Shown piece after piece: positions 1 through 8,277 of a stretch of 64,000 nt of DNA. Every line of letters starts with the position of its first letter. Positions within the stretch are counted from its first letter, which is position 1. Position numbers and translations under genes: made by a program. The stretch is from UBA2241 sp963777895. Its GTDB lineage: Bacteria > Actinomycetota > Thermoleophilia > UBA2241. The notes under the pieces were generated by a model that did not search any database, was not told where the DNA came from, and was given only the letters and a program-made list of their open reading frames with translations. The stretch is taken from positions 62,001 through 126,000 of the forward strand of contig CAVZSF010000006.1 of the NCBI GenBank assembly GCA_963777895.1, in the 5' to 3' direction.

Positions 1-357
1 CCGGGCCGAGGCGCCGAGCGTCCAGCCCGCGAGGAAGGGACTGCCGTCGGGCGCCACGGCCAGGGCGGCGACGGAATCGGGTACGCCGTTGCCCACACCG
101 TAGTCCGGCGAATAGGGGAAGGCGGGCACCGCCGTGAACGACTGCAGCCGTATGAAGGGATCGACGCCGGCAGTATCCGCGTCGAAGGCGGCGACGAAGT
201 CCCCCACCGCGTTCGTCGTCACGGCCCTGCCGAAGTCATCGCCCGCCGACCCGCTCCGAAGGCTCCACAGGCTGTCGCCCGGAGCCGCCTGCGCGACTGG
301 CGCGACGGCCATGAGGCCCAGGAGAACGAGCGTCACACACGTCGCGATCCTCCGCAT
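1..357 (-). CDS. Secreted protein of unknown function, N-terminal part (runs off the window edge)
   Basis: The visible 119 codons start at an ATG and continue without a stop to base 1. The N-terminus is a clear Sec signal peptide: positive MRRIA, a hydrophobic core of about 15 residues, then an AQA-A cleavage site near residues 24-26. The mature part reads SLWSLRSGSAGDDFGRAV and later DSVAALAVAPDGSPFLAGW. This spacing of G/D-rich turns and short strands resembles beta-propeller (SBBP or delta-60 type) repeats. No catalytic motif is visible in the fragment. It is transcribed away from, and about 200 bp downstream of, the saccharopine-dehydrogenase-like gene. The family is an inference from composition only. 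Confidence 0.6.
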   Translation of the reverse strand, partial: MRRIATCVTLVLLGLMAVAPVAQAAPGDSLWSLRSGSAGDDFGRAVTTNAVGDFVAAFDADTAGVDPFIRLQSFTAVPAFPYSPDYGVGNGVPDSVAALAVAPDGSPFLAGWTLGASAR

Positions 358-555
358 CCCCACGGCGCACCTCCCACTACGTTGACAGTGCGCACCAGTA
401 TACGGCCGGGTCGACGGGAGCCGACGAGGGGATGGAGCAGAACCGTTGCCCGCGAAGAATTGTGGCCGGCTGCCCGGGGAGGGCAGCCGGCCACGGACCA
501 GGGGCTTTGCGAGCCGGCGGCGGCCGGCCGAGCCGCCGCAGGCGTTCTCTCGTTT

Positions 556-1875
556 CTACGCGACCGGGACCGCGTCCTTTGCCAGGTCGAGCAGCGCCTG
601 GCGGTCGTTCGCGAGCTTGTACTCGGACTCGATCTCCAAGAGCCCGCCCGGGAACTCGTACGCGGGCATGAGGGCGACGAAGTCGTCGGCGTCGAAGGCC
701 TCGGGGTTGTACACGCCGGCCTTCGGGTCGCCCGGCTTGCTGCCGAGGCTACCCGTCGCGAGCAGTTCAAGCGTGACTACGGGCGTGAAGGCGGTCTGCG
801 CGACGACGACCTGGGTGCCGTACTTCTCGACGCATTCCTTGTTGTCGGCGACCTGGTAGAGGTACACCTTGCGCTCGAGGCCGTCCTTCTTGCCTGTGAC
901 GTAGGTGCCGGCCGCCGTCTGGCCGACGTACTGCTTGCCGATCTCGTTCGGGTCGGGCGCCGCGGCGGCGATCACGTCGCGCGGGGCGACCTCGACGCTA
1001 CCGACCTTGATCTTCTCTTTGTTGTCGATGTTGACCGAGCGGAAGATCTCCATCGCCTGCATGAACTCGTCGCCCAGCGCGTACTTGAAAGTCGCCTTCT
1101 TGACGCCCTTGAGACGGTCGGCGTTGTGGGCGATCTGGATGACCTCTTCGTGCTCGACGTGGCCGACCTCGACCTCGCCGATGCCCTCGGGCAGCCAGAA
1201 CTTCTCGAGCTCGGCGAAGGGCTCGATGGTGTGGACCTCGCCGTTCTCGAAGACGATCGCCGGGTTGTTGCATTCCTCGATCGTCGTCCAGATGCTGAAG
1301 CCGAAGCTGATGCCGGTCGCGCCGGGGATCTCGAGGTTGGAACCGTCGCGGATACCGATCTCGTCGACCTCGTCGAAGAGATGGTCGGCGGCGTAGCGGG
1401 CGAAGAAGTCGGCCATACCGGGCTCGACGCCGAAGCCGGCCAGGGCGTACTTGCCGATCTTCTCGAACTCGGGGCTGAGCGCGTACTCCTTGTCGCCCAG
1501 CTTGACGCCGCACTTGTGCATCGGGTCGGTCGGATGCGGCTCGCTGAGCGTCATCGCCGTGTCGAGGTAGTGGACCTTGGCCTTGAGCGCGGCCTGCAGC
1601 AGCGGCGGGTTGAAGTTGGGCGCGCACAGGTTCATGAGGATGTCGACGCCGTGCTTCGCGCAGAGCGCGGCCACGGCGTCCGGGTCACCCGCGTCGACCT
1701 GCTCCGCCACGAAGCGTGCGTCCGCCAGGCGAGCGCAGAGCTCCTTCGGGCGGGCGATGTCGTAGTCGGCCATCACCATCTTCTCGAGCCACTCACCCTG
1801 GGGGTCGCGGCGCTTCGCGATGGCGGCGATGGACTGACCGACGCCGCCGGTGCCGACAACGAGAGCCTTGATCAT
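556..1875 (-). CDS. Saccharopine dehydrogenase family oxidoreductase
   Basis: This 439-residue cytoplasmic protein starts MIKALVVGTGGVGQSIA, a Rossmann GxGxxG dinucleotide-binding loop. The N-terminal half matches the saccharopine dehydrogenase NADP-binding domain (VDILMNLCAPNFNPPLLQAA, then HYLDTA near residues 97-110). The C-terminal half matches the catalytic/dimerisation domain. The start is fixed by AAGGAG seven bases upstream of the ATG. The family includes lysine-pathway saccharopine dehydrogenase and carboxynorspermidine synthase, which this sequence alone does not separate. It sits alone behind a 358-bp gap on the same strand as the preceding gene cluster, so it may have its own promoter. 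The fold is a confident call; the substrate is unknown. Confidence 0.85.
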   Translation of the reverse strand: MIKALVVGTGGVGQSIAAIAKRRDPQGEWLEKMVMADYDIARPKELCARLADARFVAEQVDAGDPDAVAALCAKHGVDILMNLCAPNFNPPLLQAALKAKVHYLDTAMTLSEPHPTDPMHKCGVKLGDKEYALSPEFEKIGKYALAGFGVEPGMADFFARYAADHLFDEVDEIGIRDGSNLEIPGATGISFGFSIWTTIEECNNPAIVFENGEVHTIEPFAELEKFWLPEGIGEVEVGHVEHEEVIQIAHNADRLKGVKKATFKYALGDEFMQAMEIFRSVNIDNKEKIKVGSVEVAPRDVIAAAAPDPNEIGKQYVGQTAAGTYVTGKKDGLERKVYLYQVADNKECVEKYGTQVVVAQTAFTPVVTLELLATGSLGSKPGDPKAGVYNPEAFDADDFVALMPAYEFPGGLLEIESEYKLANDRQALLDLAKDAVPVA

Positions 1876-1983
1876 GAGCGAACTCCTTCTACCTTCGGTC
1901 ACGCGACTGGTCACAGTGCCGGAGGACGGGAGCGGCGTGGACTCACCTCGCCTGGACCCCTCCACACGGCGGTGATGAACGAC

Positions 1984-2012
1984 ATTGTAGAAGATTCTTC
2001 GGCAAGGGGAAG
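1984..2012 (-). promoter_or_regulatory. Possible sigma-70-type promoter for the saccharopine-dehydrogenase-like gene
   Basis: Within the 358-bp gap 1876-2233, the minus strand carries TACAAT (1984-1989), a good -10 box. CTTCCC, a weak -35 match, lies 17 bp upstream at 2007-2012. This gives a leader of about 100 nt before the ATG at 1875. The rest of the gap holds an AT-richer patch around 2000-2050 and GC-rich inverted repeats near 2065-2100 and 2150-2166, the latter possibly ending the upstream transcript. No gene is seen in the gap. Confidence 0.35.
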
Positions 2013-2233
2013 AGAAAACTTGCCCTCCTGCTAGCTTTTGGACAGCTTTGCCACAGCGGAATGGCGATGGCCGGCACGGCGCCGCGGCCGGCCGGCTGCC
2101 GACCACTCCGCGCACGGATGCAGGGGTTTTGCGGGACGCGCGCCAGGTCCTGCCGGCCGGGCAGGGACGCCGCGTCGACCGAGGTTAAGAAATATGAACC
2201 GAGCCGGATCGCCCGCAGACGAGCGCCGGCGCG

Positions 2234-3454
2234 TCAGGCCACCGGCACGGCGTCGAGCGAGCCGACGCGGCACATCATCCGCTCGCCGAGGCCGGTCACG
2301 ACCTTGACGTAGCCCGCGAGGGCCGCGTCAAGGTCGGGGTCGCCGGTGTCGACCAGCAGGGGCCTGCCCTCCAGCGAGAGCAGCTTCGTCTGGGTGGCGA
2401 TGACGATGACGTGATCGAGGCCGACGGCGCGCAGCACGTCGGGACCGATCTGTTGGTTGCCGCGGCCGAAGACGTGCCCCTGCCCGCCGATGACCGTGAC
2501 CACGATGCGCGCGTCGGGGTGCAGGCGCAGCAGCTCGAGGAGCTCGTCCTGGCCGGCGTCCGCCGCGGCCAGGGCGCCGTCGAGCACGACGTCGACGCCG
2601 AGCAGGGTCTTCTGCAGCCCGAGGCGCTGCAGGATCGTGCGCGTGGTCGTGCCGGGCCCGACGATGTAGAGCACGCCCGGCTCCATGTCGCGGATCACAT
2701 CGGCGGCGACATCGTTCAAGGCGCGCTCCTCGCCGGCCACGCCGCCGGCCTTGGCGCTCTGTACCAGACCGCGGGCCACCGGGACCTTCATGTAGCCGTA
2801 GAGGTGGGCCGACACGCGATCGTCGCGGAAGGCGTCCTCGTCGATGTCCATGACCTCGGACTCGCGAAGCTGCACGGCGCCGGGGCGGCCGTGCAGGTAG
2901 AGGGCGGCGAGGTCGCCGGCCGCGGCGGCCGTGGTCGCGTACACCGCGGAGTGGATCTTCACGCCGGCCGGGATACCGATCACCGGGATGCTGTCGCCGA
3001 CCGCATTGCAGATGTTGCGCGCGGTGCCGTCGCCGCCGGCGAAGAGGATCAGCTCGGCGCCGGCGGCGGCGAGGCCGCGCGCGGCCTGCTCGGTGTCGTC
3101 CGGCGTCGTCATGATGAAGTCGTCGCAGGCGATGCGCACCGGCTGCCCGTCGGCGCGGCGCTCGAGCTCGCACATCACGTAGCTGCGGCGGCCGGCGAAC
3201 GAGCCGATCACGGTCGGCTCGAAGCCGGCCGCCCTCACCTCGTCCTCGCCCATCTCGCCCGGCCAGGTGAGGACCTCCAGCTCGTCCTTCACCCGCGCGA
3301 GACGTTGCAGCGCCAGGCCTGCGCGGCGCGGCGCATCCCGCGCCGCGCCGCGCTCCAGGGCCTGGCGCAGGATCTCCGCCCCGTCGCTGCCCTTGAGGCC
3401 GACTCGGCCGCCGACGCCGGCGACCGGGTTCACGATCACACCGAGCTTCCTCAC
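2234..3454 (-). CDS. AcoX-like / ATP-NAD kinase family protein
   Basis: About 406 residues. The N-terminus KLGVIVNPVAGVGGRVGLKG and the later WPGEMGED are hallmarks of the COG3199 (AcoX, predicted polyphosphate/ATP-NAD kinase) family. The nucleotide-binding GGDGTARN motif follows about 40% of the way in, and the C-terminal ATP-NAD-kinase domain includes VIGGQGHVFGRGNQQIG. The likely role is nucleotide or acyl-type phosphoryl transfer in the cytoplasm; whether the acceptor is NAD is not established for all members. I chose the GTG at 3454 because AGGAAGG lies five bases upstream. An in-frame ATG at 3472 would add six residues. It is the last gene of the minus-strand run beginning at 10073, 59 bp after the membrane protein gene. 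Confidence 0.8.
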   Translation of the reverse strand: MRKLGVIVNPVAGVGGRVGLKGSDGAEILRQALERGAARDAPRRAGLALQRLARVKDELEVLTWPGEMGEDEVRAAGFEPTVIGSFAGRRSYVMCELERRADGQPVRIACDDFIMTTPDDTEQAARGLAAAGAELILFAGGDGTARNICNAVGDSIPVIGIPAGVKIHSAVYATTAAAAGDLAALYLHGRPGAVQLRESEVMDIDEDAFRDDRVSAHLYGYMKVPVARGLVQSAKAGGVAGEERALNDVAADVIRDMEPGVLYIVGPGTTTRTILQRLGLQKTLLGVDVVLDGALAAADAGQDELLELLRLHPDARIVVTVIGGQGHVFGRGNQQIGPDVLRAVGLDHVIVIATQTKLLSLEGRPLLVDTGDPDLDAALAGYVKVVTGLGERMMCRVGSLDAVPVA

Positions 3455-3513
3455 CTGCGCCTTCCTGCGCATGAGGTCGGCATCAGTGTGGTCGGAGGCA
3501 TGGCCCCCGCGCC

Positions 3514-4155
3514 TCAGTGCTTGCGCTTGCCGCGCTTCGGCGCGGTGGTGCGCTTCTTCTTGGGGCCTGCGCTGCGCTTGCTCCCGCCGTTCGGATCCCA
3601 GGAGCGAGGCGGGCGGCTCGTGACGTCTTCGGGCCGCCGGCGGCGCTGGCGCTTGCCCGGCGGCCGCTTGCCCCCCGCAGTGACGGGCAGCTCGTCCTTC
3701 AACGGGCTGCGTACCCTGATCCACCAGGCCCCCATGGCGACGACGAGCACCAGGCCGATCTGCGCTCCTCCGCTCAGGATGAGCAGCGGGAAGCTGAAGA
3801 TCATCCCGTAGAAGACGAGGGTACCGACGACGTCGAGGGCGTGCGGCGAGAGCTTGAACCGGTCGGGCGCGTTGGCGTGGACCGCCATGACTCCCATGAG
3901 CACGACCGTGGCGATGGCGCCCAGCGACACGACGACGTAGGCGACGGCGTTGAGCCGGTGGGCACCCCCCGTCAGGGCGGCGTCGAGCTGGACGCTGAAG
4001 GCGAGCGTGACCGCCACCATCAGCGCGATGAGGGCGAACACGACGACCGCCAGCCAGCGGGCCACGTAGTCCGACCAGCCGACGAAACCCTTGCGGGGAG
4101 GGGCCGGCCGGCGCGTCTCGCGCGCCGGCTGGCCCTGATCCTTACGTTCGCTCAT
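3514..4155 (-). CDS. Four-helix membrane protein with basic C-terminal tail
   Basis: 213 residues. Hydrophobic segments near residues 32-55, 68-90, 105-125 and 128-145 predict four transmembrane helices. They are followed by a 65-residue tail rich in Lys/Arg/Pro that ends KKKRTTAPKRGKRKH. The N-terminus is also charged. The tail could bind nucleic acid, phospholipid headgroups or a partner on the cytoplasmic face (inference). No family is recognised. The gene begins four bases after the stop of the upstream gcvPB-like gene, so the two are very likely co-transcribed. Its conserved position beside a P-protein-like pair makes a transport or anchoring role possible but unproven. Confidence 0.65.
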   Translation of the reverse strand: MSERKDQGQPARETRRPAPPRKGFVGWSDYVARWLAVVVFALIALMVAVTLAFSVQLDAALTGGAHRLNAVAYVVVSLGAIATVVLMGVMAVHANAPDRFKLSPHALDVVGTLVFYGMIFSFPLLILSGGAQIGLVLVVAMGAWWIRVRSPLKDELPVTAGGKRPPGKRQRRRRPEDVTSRPPRSWDPNGGSKRSAGPKKKRTTAPKRGKRKH

Positions 4156-4159
4156 TCGG

Positions 4160-5779
4160 TCACTTCTGCTTCAGGATCCTCTTCTTGTAGGCGCGCCACG
4201 TGAAGGCCCACTGCTTCGGGTCTTCCATCGCCTCGGTGCGCCGCATCTGGTCGATCGGCTGGGCGTGCGGCGCATCGAGCACGAACTGCGGGTCGGCGTA
4301 TGCCTCGTCGCTGCCCTTCTTGATGACCGCGGCCCACTCGTCCAGGTCGGCCTTGCTGTAAGTCTCGCACGGTTCCGGGGTGAACGGCTCGGGCACGACC
4401 CAGGGATGGTGGCTCATCCAGTAGCTCTGGATGCCGAAGTCGACCATCCTGTCACGCAACGCCTCGGTGCCTACGCCGGTGTCCTGCTGCAGCTTCTCGA
4501 GACTGTACCGTACCTGGTCGAGCCGGCGGTGGCCTTCGGCATACGGCCGGCTCACGCCCTTGACGCCCATGAGCAGCCGGTCGAGGTAGTTGTTGTTGAG
4601 GACGCTGATCTCGGCGACCTCCTTGAGGCCCTCCGGACCCATGTTGCGGATCCAGGCGTAGGCGCGGATGACGCCCATCCAGTTGCCCAGGAAGCCGCGC
4701 ACGCGCCCTATGCTCTCGGGACGGTCGAAGTCCAGGTGGTACCTGTCGCCCTGTTTCGTGACGACAGGGACCGGCAGGTAGGGCGCCAGCTTGTCAGTCA
4801 CCATGTAGGCGCCGGTGGCCGGTCCCTCGCAGCCGTGCGGGCTCGAGAAGGTCTTGTGCAGGTTGAAGTGGCAGGCGTCGAAGCCGGCGTCACGGGCCCG
4901 GGCGAAGCCCAGGATGCCGTTGGCGTTGGCCTGGTCGGTGAAGGCCAGGGCGCCGGCGTCGTGCAGCACCTCGACGTACTTGTCGATCTGCGGGTTGTAG
5001 ATGCCGGTGTCCTCAGGGTTGGTGATCATGCAGCCGACCGTCTTCTCGCTGACGGCCGCCTTGAAGGCCTCGAGGTCCGGGTAGCCGTTCTCGTCCGGCA
5101 TCACAGTGATGACCTTGAAGCCGGCGACCATCGGCGTGGCGGCGTCGCAGGGGTGCGAGAAGATCGTCGTGATCATCTCGTTGCGCTGGCCGAGCTCGCC
5201 CTTCGCCTCGAAGTAGCGGCGCATCACGCACGCGTTCGTGTAGACGGCGTGCGACCCGCCGCCCGGCTGCAGCGTGAAGGCGTCCATGCCGCTGATCGCC
5301 TTCAGGTACTGGCCGGTCTCGTAGACGATCTCGAGGAGGCCCTGCAGCGTCTCCTCGTCCTGCCACGGGTGCAGATCGGCGGCGCGGTGATAGCGGATCA
5401 TCTCTTCGTGCAGCTTGGGCGAGTACTTCATCGTGCAGGTGCCCTCGCTGATGTCGCTGCCGAGGTCCATGCCGAGGGTCATCTGCGAGTAGCGCAGGTA
5501 GTGCCGCATGACCTGGTACTGCGAAAGCTCGGGCAGGTCGGGGGCGGCCGCGCGGCTCATCCCTTCAGGGATGTAGTCCGCGGCCTCACCGACGGCGTCC
5601 TTGACGCCGTCCTCGGCGAGCGGCACGAGGATGCCGCGCTCGCCGGGCACGCTCTGCTCCATGATGAAGGGCTCGTCGTAGCGCGGCGCGTGGTAGTCGC
5701 GCAGCACGCCGCCGTCGCGGCGCAGGCGCGCGAGCTGGTCGAGCTTGGTCTGGACGTCGTCCGTAGCGGGCGTACTCAT
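4160..5779 (-). CDS. gcvPB: Divergent glycine dehydrogenase (decarboxylating) subunit 2-like protein
   Basis: 539 residues in the PLP-dependent P-protein family, small-subunit type. The PLP lysine lies in HFNLHKTFSSPHG. The family signature GTCTMKYSPKLHE and the PESIGRVRGFLGNWMGVIRAY region are present. The glycine-rich loop after the lysine, GGGGPG in standard GcvPB (as in this window's other copy near 31.4 kb), is GCEGPATG here. The start has a strong GGAGGTGA site four bases upstream. It overlaps the 3' end of the gcvPA-like gene by four bases (ATGA), which implies translational coupling. No H- or T-protein gene is adjacent. Glycine decarboxylation is the default function, but the altered loop and isolated context allow another amino acid substrate. 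Confidence 0.8.
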   Translation of the reverse strand: MSTPATDDVQTKLDQLARLRRDGGVLRDYHAPRYDEPFIMEQSVPGERGILVPLAEDGVKDAVGEAADYIPEGMSRAAAPDLPELSQYQVMRHYLRYSQMTLGMDLGSDISEGTCTMKYSPKLHEEMIRYHRAADLHPWQDEETLQGLLEIVYETGQYLKAISGMDAFTLQPGGGSHAVYTNACVMRRYFEAKGELGQRNEMITTIFSHPCDAATPMVAGFKVITVMPDENGYPDLEAFKAAVSEKTVGCMITNPEDTGIYNPQIDKYVEVLHDAGALAFTDQANANGILGFARARDAGFDACHFNLHKTFSSPHGCEGPATGAYMVTDKLAPYLPVPVVTKQGDRYHLDFDRPESIGRVRGFLGNWMGVIRAYAWIRNMGPEGLKEVAEISVLNNNYLDRLLMGVKGVSRPYAEGHRRLDQVRYSLEKLQQDTGVGTEALRDRMVDFGIQSYWMSHHPWVVPEPFTPEPCETYSKADLDEWAAVIKKGSDEAYADPQFVLDAPHAQPIDQMRRTEAMEDPKQWAFTWRAYKKRILKQK

Positions 5780-7185
5780 GCCGTCACCTCCTTGACCGCC
5801 GACACTAACGTGTCGATGTCGGCCTGGTCGTGGTACTCGGTGACGCAGAAGAGCGCGCTTTGTCCGAGCTCGGGGAACTCGGCGCTGAGGTCCTTGCCGC
5901 CGAAGATCTCGTGGGCGAGCAGGGCCTTGTTGACCTGCGCGACGCTCTTGCCGGCGCCGTCGAAGCTCACCACGAACTCCTTGAAGAAGCTCGGCGAGAG
6001 CTTGACCTCGACGCCCGGCAGCTCGCCGAGCTTCTTGGCGGCGTAGTGCGAGCGCGCGATGCAGGTCTCGCCGAGCTCCCTGAAGCCCTGCGGCCCCATC
6101 GTCGCCATGTAGACGGCGGCGGCGATCGTCCACAGCCCCGACGCCGTGCCGACCCAGTCCTTGCCCTGGTCGCGCGCGCCGTACGAGGTGCGCTCGGGGA
6201 GCGCTTCGCCCACCGAGTACTGGCCCGGTGTCTTGGTCTCCATCACCGTGTAGAGCTCCAGCGGGCACTCCTGGGCGAAGACGGGGTCTTCATCGCGGAA
6301 CCCGATGAAGCCGGAGGTGCCGCCGCCGGCGTGCATGTGCATGCCGAGCCCCTGGATATCGCCGCAGGCGATGTCGGCGCCCAGCGTGCCGGGCGGCGTC
6401 AATACGCCGAGCGTGATCGGGTCGACACCGGCGATCGCGAGGGCGCCGGCGGCGTGGGCGAGCTTGACGATCTCCGCGCCCCGCGCCTCGATCGTCCCGA
6501 GGTAGCCCGGGCTCTCCCAGTAGACCGCCGCGAAGCTGTCGTCCAGCTTGGCCTTCAGGTCCTCGAGGTCGACCATGCCGGTCTCGCGGTCCCACTCGTA
6601 GAAGCGGATCTTGGTGCTGTTCGGCATCGCCTCGGGCTGGCAGAGCGTGCGGATCTCCATGAGGCGCATGGGGCTGATGTGCGACGGCACCAGGACCTTG
6701 TCGCGGCCCGTGATGCGCCTCGCCATGCGGAAGGAGCGGCCGGCGACGTCGCCCCAGTCGTAGATCGGGTTGGCGACGCCGTCGAGGTCGAGCAGCTCGC
6801 CGAGCATGCTGTTGAACTCGAAGCGCGTGAGGTACTTGCCGAGGTCGGAGTAGTCGCCGCCGCAGTAGGCACTCACGAACTCGGCGCGGTTGATGATCTC
6901 GTCGACGATCGCCGGCACGTGGTGCTGCCAGCAGCCGGCGCCGCAGAAGTTGAGGTAGTCCACGGCCGAGGTGTTCTTGTCGAGCAGCCCGAGGACGTGC
7001 TTGCGGAGGGCGCGCTCCGACAGGATCGGCGCGGGGATGTCGAGCGTCCCGTTGAAGCGCAGCCGGTCGGGGATCTCGGCGTAGATCTCCTCGACGCTGT
7101 CCAGCCCGAGCTCGCGCAGCATGGCCTCCTTGGTGGCCGGCACGGCGTTCGGGATGTAGGGGTGGATGAAGGGTCGGTCTCCCAT
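5776..7185 (-). CDS. gcvPA: Divergent glycine dehydrogenase (decarboxylating) subunit 1-like protein
   Basis: 469 residues, homologous along its length to the GcvPA half of the P-protein. It starts MGDRPFIHPYIPN and contains GAGCWQHHVPAIVDEIINR, where standard GcvPA has GAGIYDHYVPAVVDAI. The usual YTPYQPExSQG segment, which lines the dimer and active-site region, is replaced by YCGGDYSDLGKYLTRFEF. It ends with an ATGA overlap into the gcvPB-like gene, so the two should form a heterodimer. An AAAGGAG lies 14 bases upstream of the ATG, further than usual. This and its partner are a second P-protein pair, distinct from the riboswitch-linked pair at 30.7-33.7 kb. Confidence 0.8.
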   Translation of the reverse strand: MGDRPFIHPYIPNAVPATKEAMLRELGLDSVEEIYAEIPDRLRFNGTLDIPAPILSERALRKHVLGLLDKNTSAVDYLNFCGAGCWQHHVPAIVDEIINRAEFVSAYCGGDYSDLGKYLTRFEFNSMLGELLDLDGVANPIYDWGDVAGRSFRMARRITGRDKVLVPSHISPMRLMEIRTLCQPEAMPNSTKIRFYEWDRETGMVDLEDLKAKLDDSFAAVYWESPGYLGTIEARGAEIVKLAHAAGALAIAGVDPITLGVLTPPGTLGADIACGDIQGLGMHMHAGGGTSGFIGFRDEDPVFAQECPLELYTVMETKTPGQYSVGEALPERTSYGARDQGKDWVGTASGLWTIAAAVYMATMGPQGFRELGETCIARSHYAAKKLGELPGVEVKLSPSFFKEFVVSFDGAGKSVAQVNKALLAHEIFGGKDLSAEFPELGQSALFCVTEYHDQADIDTLVSAVKEVTA

Positions 7186-7217
7186 GACCAGTCAGGCGCT
7201 CCTTTCGCGGATCGACG

Positions 7218-8228
7218 TCACGACGGGGGTGAGGACCCGGCCGGTGAGGGCGCCGGGTCCGGTGCAGGCGTTGCGGCATCGGTGGACGAAGATGTGGGCG
7301 CCGCGGTCGCGTAGGGCGGCGGCTCGGGGATGCCGTACTTCTCGAGCCAGTACACGGTCATCCTCGCCAGCCGCCGCTGCCACCTCACGCGGCCACTCGG
7401 CGCGAGATGCCAGTTGTCGATGAAGTCCCTGCTGGAGAGCCGGACGTCCGACACGAAGTCGACATACGGCACACCGTAGGTGGCCGAGACATTGAGGCAG
7501 TCGCGCTTGTAGCGCTCGCGCGGCGCATCGAGCCGGTGGCCGACGATCTGACGGTTGATCGGCAGGTTGAACATCACGACCTTGAGGCCGCGCGCCTGAC
7601 AGAGCTCGACGAGCTCGCGGAGACGCGCGGCCTGGTAGGCGAAGTGCTCTTTGAAGGCCGGATACCTGATCCGCAGCCACTCGCTCACGAGGGCGCGCTT
7701 CTCCGAGTCCGTCATGATGTTGCCGGTGCCGAAGCGATGCTGCGGATAGGCGTCGACCTGGGCGAGCGTGAGGTGTCCGGACACCGGGCTGTAGTGGAAG
7801 CGCAAGTGGCTGCCCTTGGTGTAGCGGCCCACGTTGACCCCGATGAGGACGAGGCCGGGCCGGCTGGGCAGTAGTTCCACCATCTCGATGTTGTCGCGGT
7901 ACGTCTGGTTGGTGGCGCCGAGGTTGAAGGCCAGCACCCGCGGCCCCCCGAGGTCGACGATCTGGCGGCGCCAGGAGCGATCGCCGATCGTCGACTCGCG
8001 CGCGACCGAGCCGCCCAGCAGATGGACCACCGGTCGCGTGGCGGCCGGGTGTTGCCGCAGGTAGGTGATGACGACCTTGGTGTGCTTCCAGTCGGCGGCC
8101 GGCCACTCGACGGCGGCGGAGGCCCGTGTGGGGGCGAGGGCCGGCACGAGCACACCCAGCGCGAGGACGAAGAGAGCGAGCACCGGCCGGGCGCCGGCGC
8201 GACGGCGGATGGGGACAGCCGGATCCAT
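7218..8228 (-). CDS. Secreted SGNH-hydrolase-like protein (paralogue 1)
   Basis: 336 residues. A twin-basic N-terminus (RRRAGAR) and hydrophobic core ending at ASAA form a signal peptide. SGNH-type blocks are visible: LLGGSVARE (nucleophile Ser), FNLGATNQ (Gly/Asn block), and DNWHLAPSGR, a DxxH-like catalytic pair near residue 260. The family includes acyl-esterases and AlgX/AlgJ-type O-acetyltransferases, so acting on an acylated envelope polymer is plausible. The C-terminus is a Pro/Ser/Thr-rich tail. The ATG at 8228 has GGGAGG seven bases upstream. The gene lies between its paralogue (46 bp upstream) and the gcvPA-like gene (32 bp downstream). Confidence 0.65.
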   Translation of the reverse strand: MDPAVPIRRRAGARPVLALFVLALGVLVPALAPTRASAAVEWPAADWKHTKVVITYLRQHPAATRPVVHLLGGSVARESTIGDRSWRRQIVDLGGPRVLAFNLGATNQTYRDNIEMVELLPSRPGLVLIGVNVGRYTKGSHLRFHYSPVSGHLTLAQVDAYPQHRFGTGNIMTDSEKRALVSEWLRIRYPAFKEHFAYQAARLRELVELCQARGLKVVMFNLPINRQIVGHRLDAPRERYKRDCLNVSATYGVPYVDFVSDVRLSSRDFIDNWHLAPSGRVRWQRRLARMTVYWLEKYGIPEPPPYATAAPTSSSTDAATPAPDPAPSPAGSSPPS

Positions 8229-8277
8229 CAAGCGACCTCCCGGTCGTGCGAGAAGCGAGCGCTGCGACAGACCGCGC

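Noticed and set aside
382..2034. Long open frame on the plus strand opposite the saccharopine-dehydrogenase-like gene
   Set aside because: It is a GC-driven antisense shadow. The translation is Val/Asp/Arg/Leu repetitive with no motif, while the minus strand encodes a clear enzyme.
4265..7314. Long plus-strand frames opposite the gcvPA/gcvPB-like genes
   Set aside because: Same antisense effect; no start signal and no conserved sequence.
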